Notes: generated by a model not told the origin, from the letters alone. A stretch of 64,000 nt of DNA from Streptomyces sp. BK208 (GCF_004364245.1 NZ_SOAV01000019.1:1-64000), one strand, 5' to 3'; numbered from the stretch's first letter, positions 52,289 to 61,044 are shown. Made by a program: numbers and translations.

Positions 52289-53422
52289 ATGCGCACGGGG
52301 AAGCATGGCTGGACGACCGCCGCCGTGACCGTGGTCTGCACGGTCACCGTGCTGGCGGCACCGGGTACGGCGTTCGCCGACCCGGGACCCTCACCGTCCA
52401 CGTCGCCGGGCGCCTCCGCCGCCTCCCCCGCGCCGACGGCCCCCGCCGCCACGCCCGGCAGGGACCTGGAAGCCGTACGCAAGAAACTCGACGGGCTCTA
52501 CCGCGCGGCGGCCTCGGCCACGGAGGAGTACAACGCCGCCGAGGAGAAGGCCGAGAAGCAGAACGCCGAGATCGTCGAGCTGGGCAAGAAGGTCGTCGCG
52601 GGCCAGAAGAAGCTGGACCGCCTCAAGGACCGGGCCGGAGCCGCGGCCCGCGCCCAGTACCGCACCGGCGGCCTGCCCGACGGGGCCAAGCTGGTCCTGA
52701 GCGACGACCCCGAGGACTTCCTCGACGGCACCGGCCGGGTGATCCAGGGGCAGCGCGCCACCAAGGGTCTGCTGGGCGAGCTGACCCGCGCCCAGGAGGA
52801 CCTGAAGACCTACAGGGCGGACGCCTCCGCCCGTCTCGAGGAGCTGGAGGCGAACCGCAAGGTCAAGGCCACCGCCCAGAAGAAGATCGAGAAGCAGGTC
52901 GCGGCGGCCGAGAAGCTGGAGTCCGAGCTGGAGAAGGAGGAGAAGGAGCGCCTGGCCCGCCTGGAGAAGCAGGCGCAGGCCGACGCCCAGACCGCCTGGC
53001 TCGGCTCCGGCATCCTCGACGACCTCGGCACCCAGGCGACCGAGCGGGGCCGCAAGGCGGTCGAGTACGCCACCGCCCAGATCGGGAAGCCGTACCAGTG
53101 GGGCGCCGAGGGTCCGAAGTCCTTCGACTGCTCCGGCCTCACCTCGCAGGCCTGGGTGTCGGCGGGGCGGACGATCCCCCGCACCTCGCAGGAGCAGTGG
53201 AAGCGGCTGGAGCACGTCGACATCGAGGACATGCGCCCCGGCGACCTGATCATCTACTTCGACGACGCCAGCCACGTCGGCATGTACGTCGGCGACGGCT
53301 CGGTCGTGCACGCCCCGCGCCCGGGGCGCTCGATCACCGTCGCGGGCGCGGGCTCGATGCCGATCCTCGGCGTGGTCCGCCCGGACCCGGCGCAGGAACA
53401 GGCCACCGCGCCGAAGGAGTGA
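52289..53422 (+). CDS. Secreted NlpC/P60 peptidoglycan endopeptidase
   Basis: A 377-residue secreted protein. Residues 1-31 are a signal peptide ending GTAFADPG. After a Pro/Ser linker, about 60-245 form a long coiled coil (LEAVRKKLDGLYRAAASATEEYNAAEEKAEKQNAEI ...) like RipA-type hydrolases. The C-terminal NlpC/P60 domain has the catalytic Cys in FDCSGLTSQAW, the His in DASHVGMYVGDG and the third polar residue in VVHAPRPG. It should cut peptide cross-bridges in the cell wall. GGGGCGAGG precedes the ATG. Confidence 0.93.
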   Translation: MRTGKHGWTTAAVTVVCTVTVLAAPGTAFADPGPSPSTSPGASAASPAPTAPAATPGRDLEAVRKKLDGLYRAAASATEEYNAAEEKAEKQNAEIVELGKKVVAGQKKLDRLKDRAGAAARAQYRTGGLPDGAKLVLSDDPEDFLDGTGRVIQGQRATKGLLGELTRAQEDLKTYRADASARLEELEANRKVKATAQKKIEKQVAAAEKLESELEKEEKERLARLEKQAQADAQTAWLGSGILDDLGTQATERGRKAVEYATAQIGKPYQWGAEGPKSFDCSGLTSQAWVSAGRTIPRTSQEQWKRLEHVDIEDMRPGDLIIYFDDASHVGMYVGDGSVVHAPRPGRSITVAGAGSMPILGVVRPDPAQEQATAPKE

Positions 53423-53707
53423 CCCGGATTACGCGCCCCGTGCCCCGTGCCCCGTGCCGGGCACGTGAGGCGGCCCACGTGACCCAGTCCACGCCCCGCG
53501 CCCCGACCCGCGTGACGTTCGTCATCCCCGGGGTCCGGACGTCCTGTCCAACTGCGGGGGAAAACGCGCCATATGACAGTGGCCGACGGCCGTCCGACGT
53601 GTTCTGGACCATTCCGCAGCGGTGCGGTCACCCGCTATGGTCCCCGTCGGTGGGTCGAGGTCCCTCGCCCCGCCATGCCCTCGGGGGGAGGGAAGGAAAC
53701 CAAGACG

Positions 53708-55213
53708 ATGCCCGTACCCGTACCGCGGCAGAGGGCGATCCCGGCCGTGGAGTGTGGTCAGGCGCCCGTCGCGTTCCCGGACAGCGGCCCTTCCACGGAA
53801 CAGGCCCCGTCCGGGACGAACCCGGCCGAGAACCCCACCATCCAGCGAGCACCCGCCCGAGAGACCACCACGGAGAAGCGCGAGAAGCCCACGGACACCA
53901 GCAGCGGCACCAGCACCGGCATCGACCGCACGGGCCCTGACACCGGCACCGGCACCGGCACCGGCCGTACGGTCGGCGGCCGCAAGGACAACGCGGTCCC
54001 CACGAACCTGACGGTGCTGCTGATCGAGGACGACCCGGCCGGCTCGCCGATCGTCCCCGAGCTGCAGGACCAGGCCGGCAAGCCGATCCGCGTCCGCACC
54101 GCGCGCAACCTCACCGAGGCCGGGCGGCTGCTGACCGACGACGTCCACTGCATCCTGCTGGACCTCGCCCTGTCGGCGCCCGCCCCGGCCCGCCCGAGCG
54201 GCGAGGGCTCCGGCGACGGTGAGGGTGCCGGCGCGGGCACCGACGAGCTGGCGGTGCTCCGGCACGTCCTGGAGCTCGCGCCCCGGCACGCCGTGCTCGC
54301 CCTGACCGCCTCCAGCGACGCCGAGCGCGGCGCCGAGGCCGTGGCGGTCGGCGCGCAGGACTACCTGTTCCGCGACGAGCTGGACGGGCGCCTGCTGAGC
54401 CGCGCGATCCGCTACGCCGTCGAGCGCAAGCGGTCCGACTCGGCCGAGCGGCGGCTGGCCGAGGGCCGGCTGCGGGCGCAGGAGAACCGCCGCCTGGAGC
54501 GCGGTCTGCTGCCGACCCCGCTGCTGGCCGGTTCCTCGCTGCGCTTCGCCGCCCGCTACCGTCCGGGCCGCTCCCGCGCGCTGCTCGGCGGCGACTTCTA
54601 CGACGTCGTGCGCACCCCGGACGGCACCGTGCACGCCATGATCGGCGACGTCTGCGGGCACGGCCCGGACGAGGCGGCGCTCGGGGTGGAGCTGCGGATC
54701 GCCTGGCGGGCGCTGACCCTCGCGGGGCTCTGCGGCGACGAGCTGCTCGGCACGCTGCAGCAGGTGCTGGAGCACGAGCGCTCGGACGACGAGATCTTCG
54801 CGACCCTGTGCGCCGTGGACATCTCCCCGGACGGCCGCCGCGCCGGCCTGTGCCTGGCCGGACACCCGTCCCCGCTGATCGCCGCTCCGGGCGTGCCGGC
54901 GCGGCTGCTGCCCTACGACAACAACGGCCCGGCGCTGGGGCTGCTGCCGGGCGCCCGCTGGCCGCGGATGCAGGTGGAGCTGGGCGCCGAGTGGAGCCTG
55001 ATGCTCTACACCGACGGCCTGATCGAGGGCCGGATCGGTGAGGGCCGCGAGCGGCTGGGCCAGGACGGCATGGTGGAGATGGTCCGCCGCCAGCGCGCCG
55101 CGGGCCTGGGCGGCGAGGAGCTGCTGCGGGCCGCCGTCAACGAGGTCCGCGAACTCAACGGCGGCGAACTGGCCGACGACGTGGCGGTCGTCCTGCTGGA
55201 CCGGACGGCCTGA
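53708..55213 (+). CDS. Response-regulator PP2C/SpoIIE-type phosphatase
   Basis: About 501 residues from ATG 53708 (GGGAGGGAAGGA upstream; an earlier in-frame start is possible). The first 95 residues are disordered. A receiver domain follows (LTVLLIEDDPAG, phospho-acceptor Asp in CILLDLALS) with an Ala/Gly insertion, then a helical linker (SAERRLAEGRLRAQENRRLERGLLP) and the PPM phosphatase: GGDFYDVV, IGDVCGHGPDEAA, YTDGLIEG and ADDVAVVLLD, all metal-binding Asp present. It resembles RsbU-type activators of stress sigma-factor pathways. No partner gene is adjacent. Confidence 0.9.
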   Translation: MPVPVPRQRAIPAVECGQAPVAFPDSGPSTEQAPSGTNPAENPTIQRAPARETTTEKREKPTDTSSGTSTGIDRTGPDTGTGTGTGRTVGGRKDNAVPTNLTVLLIEDDPAGSPIVPELQDQAGKPIRVRTARNLTEAGRLLTDDVHCILLDLALSAPAPARPSGEGSGDGEGAGAGTDELAVLRHVLELAPRHAVLALTASSDAERGAEAVAVGAQDYLFRDELDGRLLSRAIRYAVERKRSDSAERRLAEGRLRAQENRRLERGLLPTPLLAGSSLRFAARYRPGRSRALLGGDFYDVVRTPDGTVHAMIGDVCGHGPDEAALGVELRIAWRALTLAGLCGDELLGTLQQVLEHERSDDEIFATLCAVDISPDGRRAGLCLAGHPSPLIAAPGVPARLLPYDNNGPALGLLPGARWPRMQVELGAEWSLMLYTDGLIEGRIGEGRERLGQDGMVEMVRRQRAAGLGGEELLRAAVNEVRELNGGELADDVAVVLLDRTA

Positions 55214-55227
55214 GCCGCCCGGTCCCG

Positions 55228-55287
55228 GTGACCCCGCGGGCGGGGAGGCCCGTCAGCGTGATCCCGCGGGCGGGGAGGTCCGTCAGC
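55228..55287 (-). repeat. 30-bp tandem duplication across a stop codon
   Basis: Copies 55228-55257 and 55258-55287 differ at two positions. The second contains the TGA (minus strand, 55283-55285) of the DUF2516 gene. Confidence 0.85.
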
Positions 55288-55636
55288 GTCCGCCGTTGTA
55301 CGGCCCGTACGGGCCGTCGCTGCTGGAGCCGCGGCGGCTGCTGCGGCCGCCGCCGGACAGGCCGCGCAGGGCGGGCCGCACGTCGACCATGTACACGATC
55401 GTCGCGATGAGGCCGATGATCGGCAGGAACGCCAGGATCGGGAAGATCAGGCTCACCACGAAGGCGAGCCCGAGGATGATCAGCCAGAACGGCTTGGTCT
55501 TCTTGTCCGCCGCGCGGTAGGCGTCCTCACGGCGCGTGGCGGCGTCGATCAACGCGAAGCCGGTGAAAACCATCAGGGCGATGTTCAGCAGCCCCAGGAA
55601 GTTCGCGAACCCCTGCATCAGCACAACGTCCACCAC
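55283..55636 (-). CDS. DUF2516 membrane protein
   Basis: A 117-residue protein with three membrane helices: FANFLGLLNIALMVFTGFALIDA, FWLIILGLAFVVSLIF and AFLPIIGLIATIVYMVDV, followed by a Gly/Ser/Arg-rich tail. GTG at 55636 or ATG at 55618 could be the start; neither has a strong ribosome site. The gene order DUF2516, HbhA-like, XRE matches mycobacterial Rv0476-Rv0475-Rv0474. Function unknown. Confidence 0.85.
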   Translation of the reverse strand: MVDVVLMQGFANFLGLLNIALMVFTGFALIDAATRREDAYRAADKKTKPFWLIILGLAFVVSLIFPILAFLPIIGLIATIVYMVDVRPALRGLSGGGRSSRRGSSSDGPYGPYNGGR

Positions 55637-55730
55637 CAGACTCGGTTCTTCATTACGCGGTCACCGTACCCGCAGAACGAGCCGGACACCCCGAGGGTGC
55701 CCGGCCGCTCCCCACTCGTGACGCGCCCCA

Positions 55731-56360
55731 CTACTTGGCGGGCGGCGTCGTCTTCTTGGCGGTGGTGGGCTTCTTCGCCGGGGCCTTGCGCGGGGCGGGG
55801 GTGGTCTTCTTCGCCGCGGCGGACTTGTCCTCGGTGACGCGGACGGGCTCGGAGGTGGACGCCGCGGGCTTCGCCGGGGCCGGCTTGGACGGCTCGACGG
55901 CCACCGCGAGGTCCTCCACGTCCACGGCGAGGTCCTCGATGCCGTCGGCGGCCTGGCCGCGCCAGGTGCGCACCGCGTGCTCGCCGCGCTCGGCGACCTT
56001 CTCGTAGGCCTCCCGGGCCTTGACGGCGTACTCGGCGGCGACGCCGACGGAGCGCAGCGCGAGGTCCTGCGCGCTCTCGCCGAGCTTCTTGAAGTCGGCG
56101 TCGAGAGAACCGAAGAGCTCGTTGGCCTTGGCCTGGAGGCTCCCCTGGGTCTCCTTGACGCGGGCCGTCGCCTTCTCCTGGACGGCCTTCGGGTCGGTGT
56201 TGCGTACGGCGTCGATCCGCGCCGGGGCCTGGGCCCGCAGCTGCTCCACCAGCACCGGCACCTTCTTGGCCTGCTGGAAGGCGAGGTCGGCGGTGCCGGC
56301 GGCGAAGTAGAGCGGGGTGGGGTCGCTGAAGGTCTTGCGCAGGTCGTCGGTGATGGCCAT
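55731..56360 (-). CDS. HbhA-like helical protein with Lys/Pro-rich tail
   Basis: A 209-residue protein. Residues 1-150 are helical (LYFAAGTADLAFQQAKKVPVLVEQLRAQ, KELFGSLDADFKKLGE-like, EYAVKAREAYEKVAERGEHAV). The last 40 residues alternate Lys, Pro, Ala and Thr (KKTTPAPRKAPAKKPTTAKK), as in the heparin-binding tail of mycobacterial HbhA. In a soil bacterium the tail more likely binds anionic lipid, DNA or wall polymer. The ATG at 56360 is 22 bp after the XRE gene stop, so they form an operon with that regulator. Confidence 0.87.
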   Translation of the reverse strand: MAITDDLRKTFSDPTPLYFAAGTADLAFQQAKKVPVLVEQLRAQAPARIDAVRNTDPKAVQEKATARVKETQGSLQAKANELFGSLDADFKKLGESAQDLALRSVGVAAEYAVKAREAYEKVAERGEHAVRTWRGQAADGIEDLAVDVEDLAVAVEPSKPAPAKPAASTSEPVRVTEDKSAAAKKTTPAPRKAPAKKPTTAKKTTPPAK

Positions 56361-56382
56361 GGTGATGGTCCTCCGGAATTGC

Positions 56383-56814
56383 TTACGGATGAGGGTTTCG
56401 TACGGATGCAGCCCCGTCGACAGCGGCATCGGCATCGTCTTCGGTACCCGAGTCCGCCTCGGTCACGAACCCGTTCTCCTTGCGGAAGGACTCGTAGACC
56501 TGGAGCAGCACCTGCTTCTGCCGCTCGTTCAGCGAGGGGTCGGCGAGGATGACCGCACGCGTCTCCACGTCGTCCCGGTCCCGCTCGGCGTCGAGGATCC
56601 CCGCACGGACGTACAGGGTCTCGGCGGAGATGCGCAGCGCCTTGGCGACCTGCTGCAACACCTCCGCGCTCGGCTTGCGCAGCCCGCGCTCGATCTGACT
56701 CAGGTACGGGTTGGAAACGCCCGCGGCGTCGGCGAGCTGCCGCAACGACAGCTGCGCGTTGCGCCGCTGCTCGCGCAGGTACTCACCGAGATTGCCGACG
56801 TTGAGCGATGCCAT
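56383..56814 (-). CDS. XRE-family regulator
   Basis: A 143-residue protein. Residues 8-65 are a Cro/CI helix-turn-helix (NLGEYLREQRRNAQLSLRQLADAAGVSNPYLSQIERGLRKPSAEVLQQVAKALRIS-type), followed by a helical segment (LNERQKQVLLQVYESFRKENGF) and an acidic tail. It precedes the HbhA-like gene and matches mycobacterial Rv0474. A perfect 12-bp inverted repeat 27 bp upstream of the ATG is the likely autoregulatory operator. Confidence 0.92.
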   Translation of the reverse strand: MASLNVGNLGEYLREQRRNAQLSLRQLADAAGVSNPYLSQIERGLRKPSAEVLQQVAKALRISAETLYVRAGILDAERDRDDVETRAVILADPSLNERQKQVLLQVYESFRKENGFVTEADSGTEDDADAAVDGAASVRNPHP

Positions 56815-56840
56815 GACTCCAGCATGCGACATCCCGCTAA

Positions 56841-56867
56841 CTATTGCAAGCAACCTGCTTGCAATAG
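56841..56867. promoter_or_regulatory. Perfect 12-bp inverted repeat, likely XRE operator
   Basis: CTATTGCAAGCA (56841-56852), spacer ACC, TGCTTGCAATAG (56856-56867). It contains the half-site TTGCAAGCA twice and lies at promoter distance from the XRE start. It is also markedly AT-richer than its surroundings. Confidence 0.82.
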
Positions 56868-56963
56868 TGTTTTCCCGGCCCTCCCCCCGGCCGCCGTACC
56901 CACTTTTTTGTGCGTACTGGGCACCGTGCCGGACCCGTCGGAGACTGTGGGGGCAGGCGGGGG

Positions 56964-57323
56964 TCAGGAGGTCGCGCGGGCGGCGGTTCCGGGGTCCGTC
57001 AGCCGGTCCAGGCGGCGGTGGCCCCAGTCGGAGAGGGGAGAGAGGGCCTCGGCGAGATCTCGTCCGAACGCCGTCAGGGAGTACTCGGTCCGCAGCGGCA
57101 ACACGTCGTAGACCCGGCGGTCCACCAGGCCGTCCGCCTCCATCTCGCGCAGCGCCTGGGTCAGCACCTTCTCGGTCAGGCCCGGCGCCCTCCGGCGCAG
57201 CTCGGCCGGACGGTGCGGGCCGGACTCCAGCAGCCACAGCAGCGTGGTCTTCCACTTGCCCTCGATCACGGCGATCGCGGCGGTCACTCCGCAGACGTTC
57301 GGGTCGTGGCGCCGGTGTGCCAT
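56964..57323 (-). CDS. HxlR-family regulator
   Basis: A 119-residue winged-helix protein. CGVTAAIAVIEGKWKTTLLWLLESGPHRPAELRRRAPGLTEKVLTQALREMEADGLVDRRVYDVLPLRTEYSLT is the typical HxlR/YodB core; the Cys near the N terminus (C11) is the position used for redox or electrophile sensing in YodB-type members. It is divergent from the dehydrogenase gene at 57375, with 51 bp between, and probably controls it. Confidence 0.92.
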   Translation of the reverse strand: MAHRRHDPNVCGVTAAIAVIEGKWKTTLLWLLESGPHRPAELRRRAPGLTEKVLTQALREMEADGLVDRRVYDVLPLRTEYSLTAFGRDLAEALSPLSDWGHRRLDRLTDPGTAARATS

Positions 57324-57374
57324 GAGGTGCCCCCATTCATGAGCAATTGTTCGTCACATTACGGGAGTTGAAGC

Positions 57375-58265
57375 ATGTCCGCACACACCGGGCGGTCCTC
57401 CGCCGTCACCGTCGTCGGTCTGGGCCCGATGGGCCGGACGCTGGCCGCCGCGTTCCTGGACGCCGGGCTCGCGACCACCGTCTGGAACCGCACGCCGGGC
57501 CGGGACACCGATCTGACCGCCCGGGGCGCGGTCGCCGCCGCGTCGCCCGAGGAGGCGGTGGCCGCCTCGCCGCTGACGGTCGTCTGCGTGGTGAACTACG
57601 ACGCCTCGGACGCCGTACTGCGCCAGGAGGCCGTGACCTCCGCGCTCAAGGGCCGGACCGTCGTGAACCTGAGCGCCGACGTTCCCGGCCGCGCCCGGGA
57701 CACGGCCGAGTGGGCCGCCCGGCACGGCGTCCGCTACCTGGACGGCGCCATCATGACCCCCACCCCGACCATCGGCACGGACGACGCGGTGTTCCTGCAC
57801 AGCGGCCCCCGGGAGCTGTACGAGGAGCACCGGCCGGTGCTGGCGGCACTCGGCGGCACCCACACCCACCTGGGCGAGGACCCCGCACGGGCCGCCGCCT
57901 ACGACATCGCGCTGCTCGACATCTTCTGGACGGCGATGGCGGGTTACACGCACGCCCTCGCCGTGGCCCGGGCGGAGGGCGTGACCGGTGCGGAGCTGGC
58001 GCCGTTCGCGCAGGGCATCGCGGCCATCCTGCCGCCGCTGTTCACCGAGTTCGCCGCCGACACCGACGCCGGTACGTACTCGGGCGAACTGAACCCGATC
58101 ACCTCGGCCGTCTCGACCATGGCGCACGTCGTCCACGCCTCCGAGGCGCACGGCATCGACGCGAGCCTGATGCGGGTGATCGAGGGGCAGGCCCGCCGGG
58201 TCGTCGCCCGGGGGCACGGCTCGGACGGGTACACCCGCGTCGCGGACGTGATCACCGGCCGCTGA
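57375..58265 (+). CDS. NADP-dependent imine reductase/beta-HAD-type dehydrogenase
   Basis: A 296-residue protein. The N-terminal VTVVGLGPMGRTLAAAFLDAGLATTVWNRTPGR has the GxGxxG loop and the NRT motif preferring NADPH. YLDGAIMTPTPTIGTDDAVFLHSG and the all-helical C-terminal domain (AYDIALLDIFWTAMAGYTHALA) match the imine-reductase branch, where the usual catalytic Lys of hydroxyisobutyrate dehydrogenases is replaced. The natural substrate is unknown; it likely reduces a cyclic imine or carbonyl and answers to the divergent HxlR sensor. Confidence 0.9.
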   Translation: MSAHTGRSSAVTVVGLGPMGRTLAAAFLDAGLATTVWNRTPGRDTDLTARGAVAAASPEEAVAASPLTVVCVVNYDASDAVLRQEAVTSALKGRTVVNLSADVPGRARDTAEWAARHGVRYLDGAIMTPTPTIGTDDAVFLHSGPRELYEEHRPVLAALGGTHTHLGEDPARAAAYDIALLDIFWTAMAGYTHALAVARAEGVTGAELAPFAQGIAAILPPLFTEFAADTDAGTYSGELNPITSAVSTMAHVVHASEAHGIDASLMRVIEGQARRVVARGHGSDGYTRVADVITGR

Positions 58266-58288
58266 CCGGGGCGGCGCGGCGCGGCGCC

Positions 58289-60391
58289 TCAGAACGGCAG
58301 CGGACGCGCGTGGATCACGTCCAGGCGGGACACGGCCCGGGTGAGCACCACGTACAGGAGGTGCAGGCCCCGGCCTCCCGGGCCCAGTGCCGCCGCGATC
58401 TCGGCCGGTTCGACGGCGACGACGTGGTCGTACTCCAGGCCCTTGACCACGCTCGCCGCGACCACGGCCACCCGGGCGCCCGGCGTCTCGTCCCCCGACG
58501 CCGCGACGCCGGCCGCGTCGAGGGCCGCCCGCAGCCGGGGCACGTCCGGGTCGGCGGCGACGACGCCCACCGAGCCCTCCCGGGTGAGTGCGTGCCGTAC
58601 GGCGTCCACGACGGTGTCCGGCAGGGCGTCGGGCGGGGTCTCGCGCAGCGTCAGCTCGCCGTCGCCGCGCAGGGAACGGGCCGGCGGTACGTCCACGTCG
58701 AGCCGTGCCAGGAGCCGGTTGGTGAGGCCCACGACCTCCTTCGGCACCCGGAACCCCGTGCTGAGCGGCACCACGGCGGCGCCGGGGCGGCCCAGGTGGG
58801 CGAGGACGGTGCGCCAGGAGCGCGCGGCCCACGGCGTGGTGCCCTGGGCGAGGTCACCGAGGACGGTGAGCGAACCGAAGGCGCAGCGGCGGGCGATGGC
58901 CCGGCACTCCATCGGGGAGAGGTCCTGGGCCTCGTCGACGACGATGTGGCCGTAGCCCTCGGGGTGGTCGAGGAGTCCGGCGACCTCGTCGAGCAGGACC
59001 TGGTCGGCGGCGGACCAGCGCGCCGACTTCCACGACCGAGGGGGCCGGCCCGGCCACAGCAGGGCCTGCTGCTCGTCGCCGTCCAGCAGGCCCTCGGCCG
59101 CCCGCGCCAGTTCGGCGGGGTCGCCGAGCAGCGGTGCGAGCACCTCCTCCGGACGTACCCGGGGCCACACCGCGTCGAGAGCCGCGCCGACCGGACGGGC
59201 CCGTTCGACGCGGCGCAGCCAGGCGTTGGTCTGCGGCCCGGCGCGCCGTTCGGCGAGCCTCTGGACGTGGCGCACGATCCGGGCCCGCACCCGCTCGCGC
59301 CCGACGGTGTACGGCGGTTCCTCCTCCCGTACGTCGGCGACGATGCGGGCCAGCGCCTCGGCCGGGACGCGCCAGCGGTAGGAGCCGTCCGGTACGGCGA
59401 GGTCGTCCGCGGCGCCGGGGTCCACGCGCGCGTACAGGGCGCGGCGCAGCACCTCGGCCGTCCGGGCGTCGTGCTTGAGGGCGGCGGTCCGGGCGTCGTC
59501 GGTGCGGGTGACCGGGTGCCGGGCGATCTCCCGCGCGAGCGTGGACTGCCGTACGCCGCTCTCACCGAGGGCGGGGAGCACCTCGGCGATGTAGGCGAGG
59601 AAGGTCGGGTTGGGGCCGAGGATCAGCAGTCCCGCGCGCTGGATGCGCTGCGGGTGGGTGTAGAGCAGGTACGCGGCCCGGTGCAGGCCCACGGCGGTCT
59701 TGCCGGTGCCCGGGGCGCCCTGGACGCAGACGGTGTCGCCGAGTCCGGCGCGGACGAGGTCGTCCTGGTCGGGCTGGATGGTGGCGGCGATGTCCCGCAT
59801 CGGTCCGACCCGGGGGCGTTCGATCTCCCGCGCGACGATCGTGCTCGCCCGGGACTCGCCCCGGCCGAGGTGTTCGTCCTCCATGCCGGTGAGGTCGGCG
59901 CGGTCGCCCCGGCTGCCCGGTGCCCATCCGAAGCGGCGGCGGACGGCGACGCCGCGGGGGTCGCCGGGGGTGGCCTGGTAGAAGGCGCGGGATACGGGGG
60001 CGCGCCAGTCGACGACGAGGGGCGGGGCGGCCGGGTGCTCGGTGATCCGCAGCCGGCCGATGTGCAGCGCCCGCACGGCGTCCCCGCCCTCCGCCTCCAC
60101 CTCCGCCGCTCCGTCCCGTTCCCCCTCCCCTTCCCCCTCCGCTTCCGCTTCCGTGAAGTCCAGCCGGCCGAAGAACAGCGGCCCCTCGGGCAGTTCGCGC
60201 ATCTCCTTGGCCCGGCTGCGCAGCCGGTACCCGAGGACCTCGGCGTCGGCACCGGAGGCGGAGACGTCTTCGCCGGTGACGACGTGTTCCTGGGCGCCCT
60301 CGACCATCGCGGTGAGGACGGCACGGCAGTGCTCGTGGTGGGCGCGTTCCCCATCGAGGGCGCGCTGGAGGGCGAGATCGGTCGACGTCAT
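58289..60391 (-). CDS. UvrD-like helicase of the HelR/HelD type
   Basis: About 700 residues. The N terminus (LALQRALDGERAHHEHCRAVLTAMVEGAQEHVV) and the RALHIGRLRIT ... VVDWRAPVSRAFYQA block are characteristic of HelD/HelR proteins that bind RNA polymerase. Walker A is VQGAPGTGKTAVGLHRAAYLLY, Walker B/DEAQ is IVVDEAQDLSPME, and KGLEYDHVV plus VVLTRAVSRL close the motor. HelR evicts rifamycin-blocked polymerase in some Streptomyces. I see no rifamycin-associated element in the 41 bp before it. The start is uncertain: ATG 60391 (chosen) or ATG 60403, neither with a clear ribosome site. It follows a TetR gene. Confidence 0.82.
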   Translation of the reverse strand: MTSTDLALQRALDGERAHHEHCRAVLTAMVEGAQEHVVTGEDVSASGADAEVLGYRLRSRAKEMRELPEGPLFFGRLDFTEAEAEGEGEGERDGAAEVEAEGGDAVRALHIGRLRITEHPAAPPLVVDWRAPVSRAFYQATPGDPRGVAVRRRFGWAPGSRGDRADLTGMEDEHLGRGESRASTIVAREIERPRVGPMRDIAATIQPDQDDLVRAGLGDTVCVQGAPGTGKTAVGLHRAAYLLYTHPQRIQRAGLLILGPNPTFLAYIAEVLPALGESGVRQSTLAREIARHPVTRTDDARTAALKHDARTAEVLRRALYARVDPGAADDLAVPDGSYRWRVPAEALARIVADVREEEPPYTVGRERVRARIVRHVQRLAERRAGPQTNAWLRRVERARPVGAALDAVWPRVRPEEVLAPLLGDPAELARAAEGLLDGDEQQALLWPGRPPRSWKSARWSAADQVLLDEVAGLLDHPEGYGHIVVDEAQDLSPMECRAIARRCAFGSLTVLGDLAQGTTPWAARSWRTVLAHLGRPGAAVVPLSTGFRVPKEVVGLTNRLLARLDVDVPPARSLRGDGELTLRETPPDALPDTVVDAVRHALTREGSVGVVAADPDVPRLRAALDAAGVAASGDETPGARVAVVAASVVKGLEYDHVVAVEPAEIAAALGPGGRGLHLLYVVLTRAVSRLDVIHARPLPF

Positions 60392-60432
60392 TCCAGCAAG
60401 CATAGAGGAAAGGCGTTACTCGGTTACATTAT

Positions 60433-61044
60433 TTACTTCGTCATGCGTTGCGGCAGTCCTGCCGCCAGCCCCGCGAACGCCCGCTCGGCCGCCGCCACCG
60501 CGTCCGGCCGTACGTCCTCGACCCGTTCCCCGTCGGCGATCCGCCGCCAGTTGTCCAGCGCGAGGATGCGCTGCACGGCGATGATCTGCCCGGCGGCCAG
60601 CCTGGCCTCCAGGTCGCCGCCGAGCGCCTCGGCGAGCGCGGCCTCGGACCGCTCCAGCTGGGTGTGCATGCGGGCGACCAGGGACGGGGTGCCGTAGAGC
60701 AGCCGGTGGAAGGCGAGTACGGCGGGATGGTCGTTGAGTCCGGTCACCGGGTCGCACCGCTCCAGCCCCGCCAGGAAGTGCCGCCGCAGCGCTTCGACCG
60801 GCGCCGGACCCCTCCCCGCCACCCGGGCCGCCTCGTCCTCGTGGTCGGCGATGCGGTGGAGGACGAGGTCTTCCTTGGCCGGGAAGTACCGGAAGAGCGT
60901 CGGCTTGGAGACCTCGGCCGCGGCGGCCACCTCCGCGACGGACACCGCGTCGAAGCCCCTCTCCAGGAAGAGGGCGACGGCGACGTCCGACAGCGTGCGA
61001 TACATCCGCTGCTTCTTGCGCTCGCGCAGACCGGGGGTGCTCAT
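60433..61044 (-). CDS. TetR-family regulator
   Basis: A 203-residue protein. Residues 8-55 form the TetR helix-turn-helix (RKKQRMYRTLSDVAVALFLERGFDAVSVAEVAAAAEVSKPTLFRYFPAKEDLV-type). The C-terminal domain is helical and ligand-binding (PAVLAFHRLLYGTPSLVARMHTQLERSE). It is 41 bp upstream of the helicase gene on the same strand and so probably controls an operon with it. The gap holds GTTAC-TCG-GTTAC, a direct repeat of half sites. Confidence 0.92.
   Translation of the reverse strand: MSTPGLRERKKQRMYRTLSDVAVALFLERGFDAVSVAEVAAAAEVSKPTLFRYFPAKEDLVLHRIADHEDEAARVAGRGPAPVEALRRHFLAGLERCDPVTGLNDHPAVLAFHRLLYGTPSLVARMHTQLERSEAALAEALGGDLEARLAAGQIIAVQRILALDNWRRIADGERVEDVRPDAVAAAERAFAGLAAGLPQRMTK

Noticed and set aside
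53840..53870. IQRA in the disordered N terminus of the PP2C phosphatase, resembling the CIS motif
   Set aside because: Single copy in an unrelated, distant gene without the QxxAGNxAV element; likely coincidence.
60392..60432. GTTAC-TCG-GTTAC before the helicase as a TetR operator
   Set aside because: It is a direct, not inverted, repeat of five bases in a gap inside the operon; too weak to call.
57347..60697. Plus-strand frame of over 1100 codons across the dehydrogenase and helicase genes
   Set aside because: It overlaps two well-supported genes in other frames and shows no recognisable motif.
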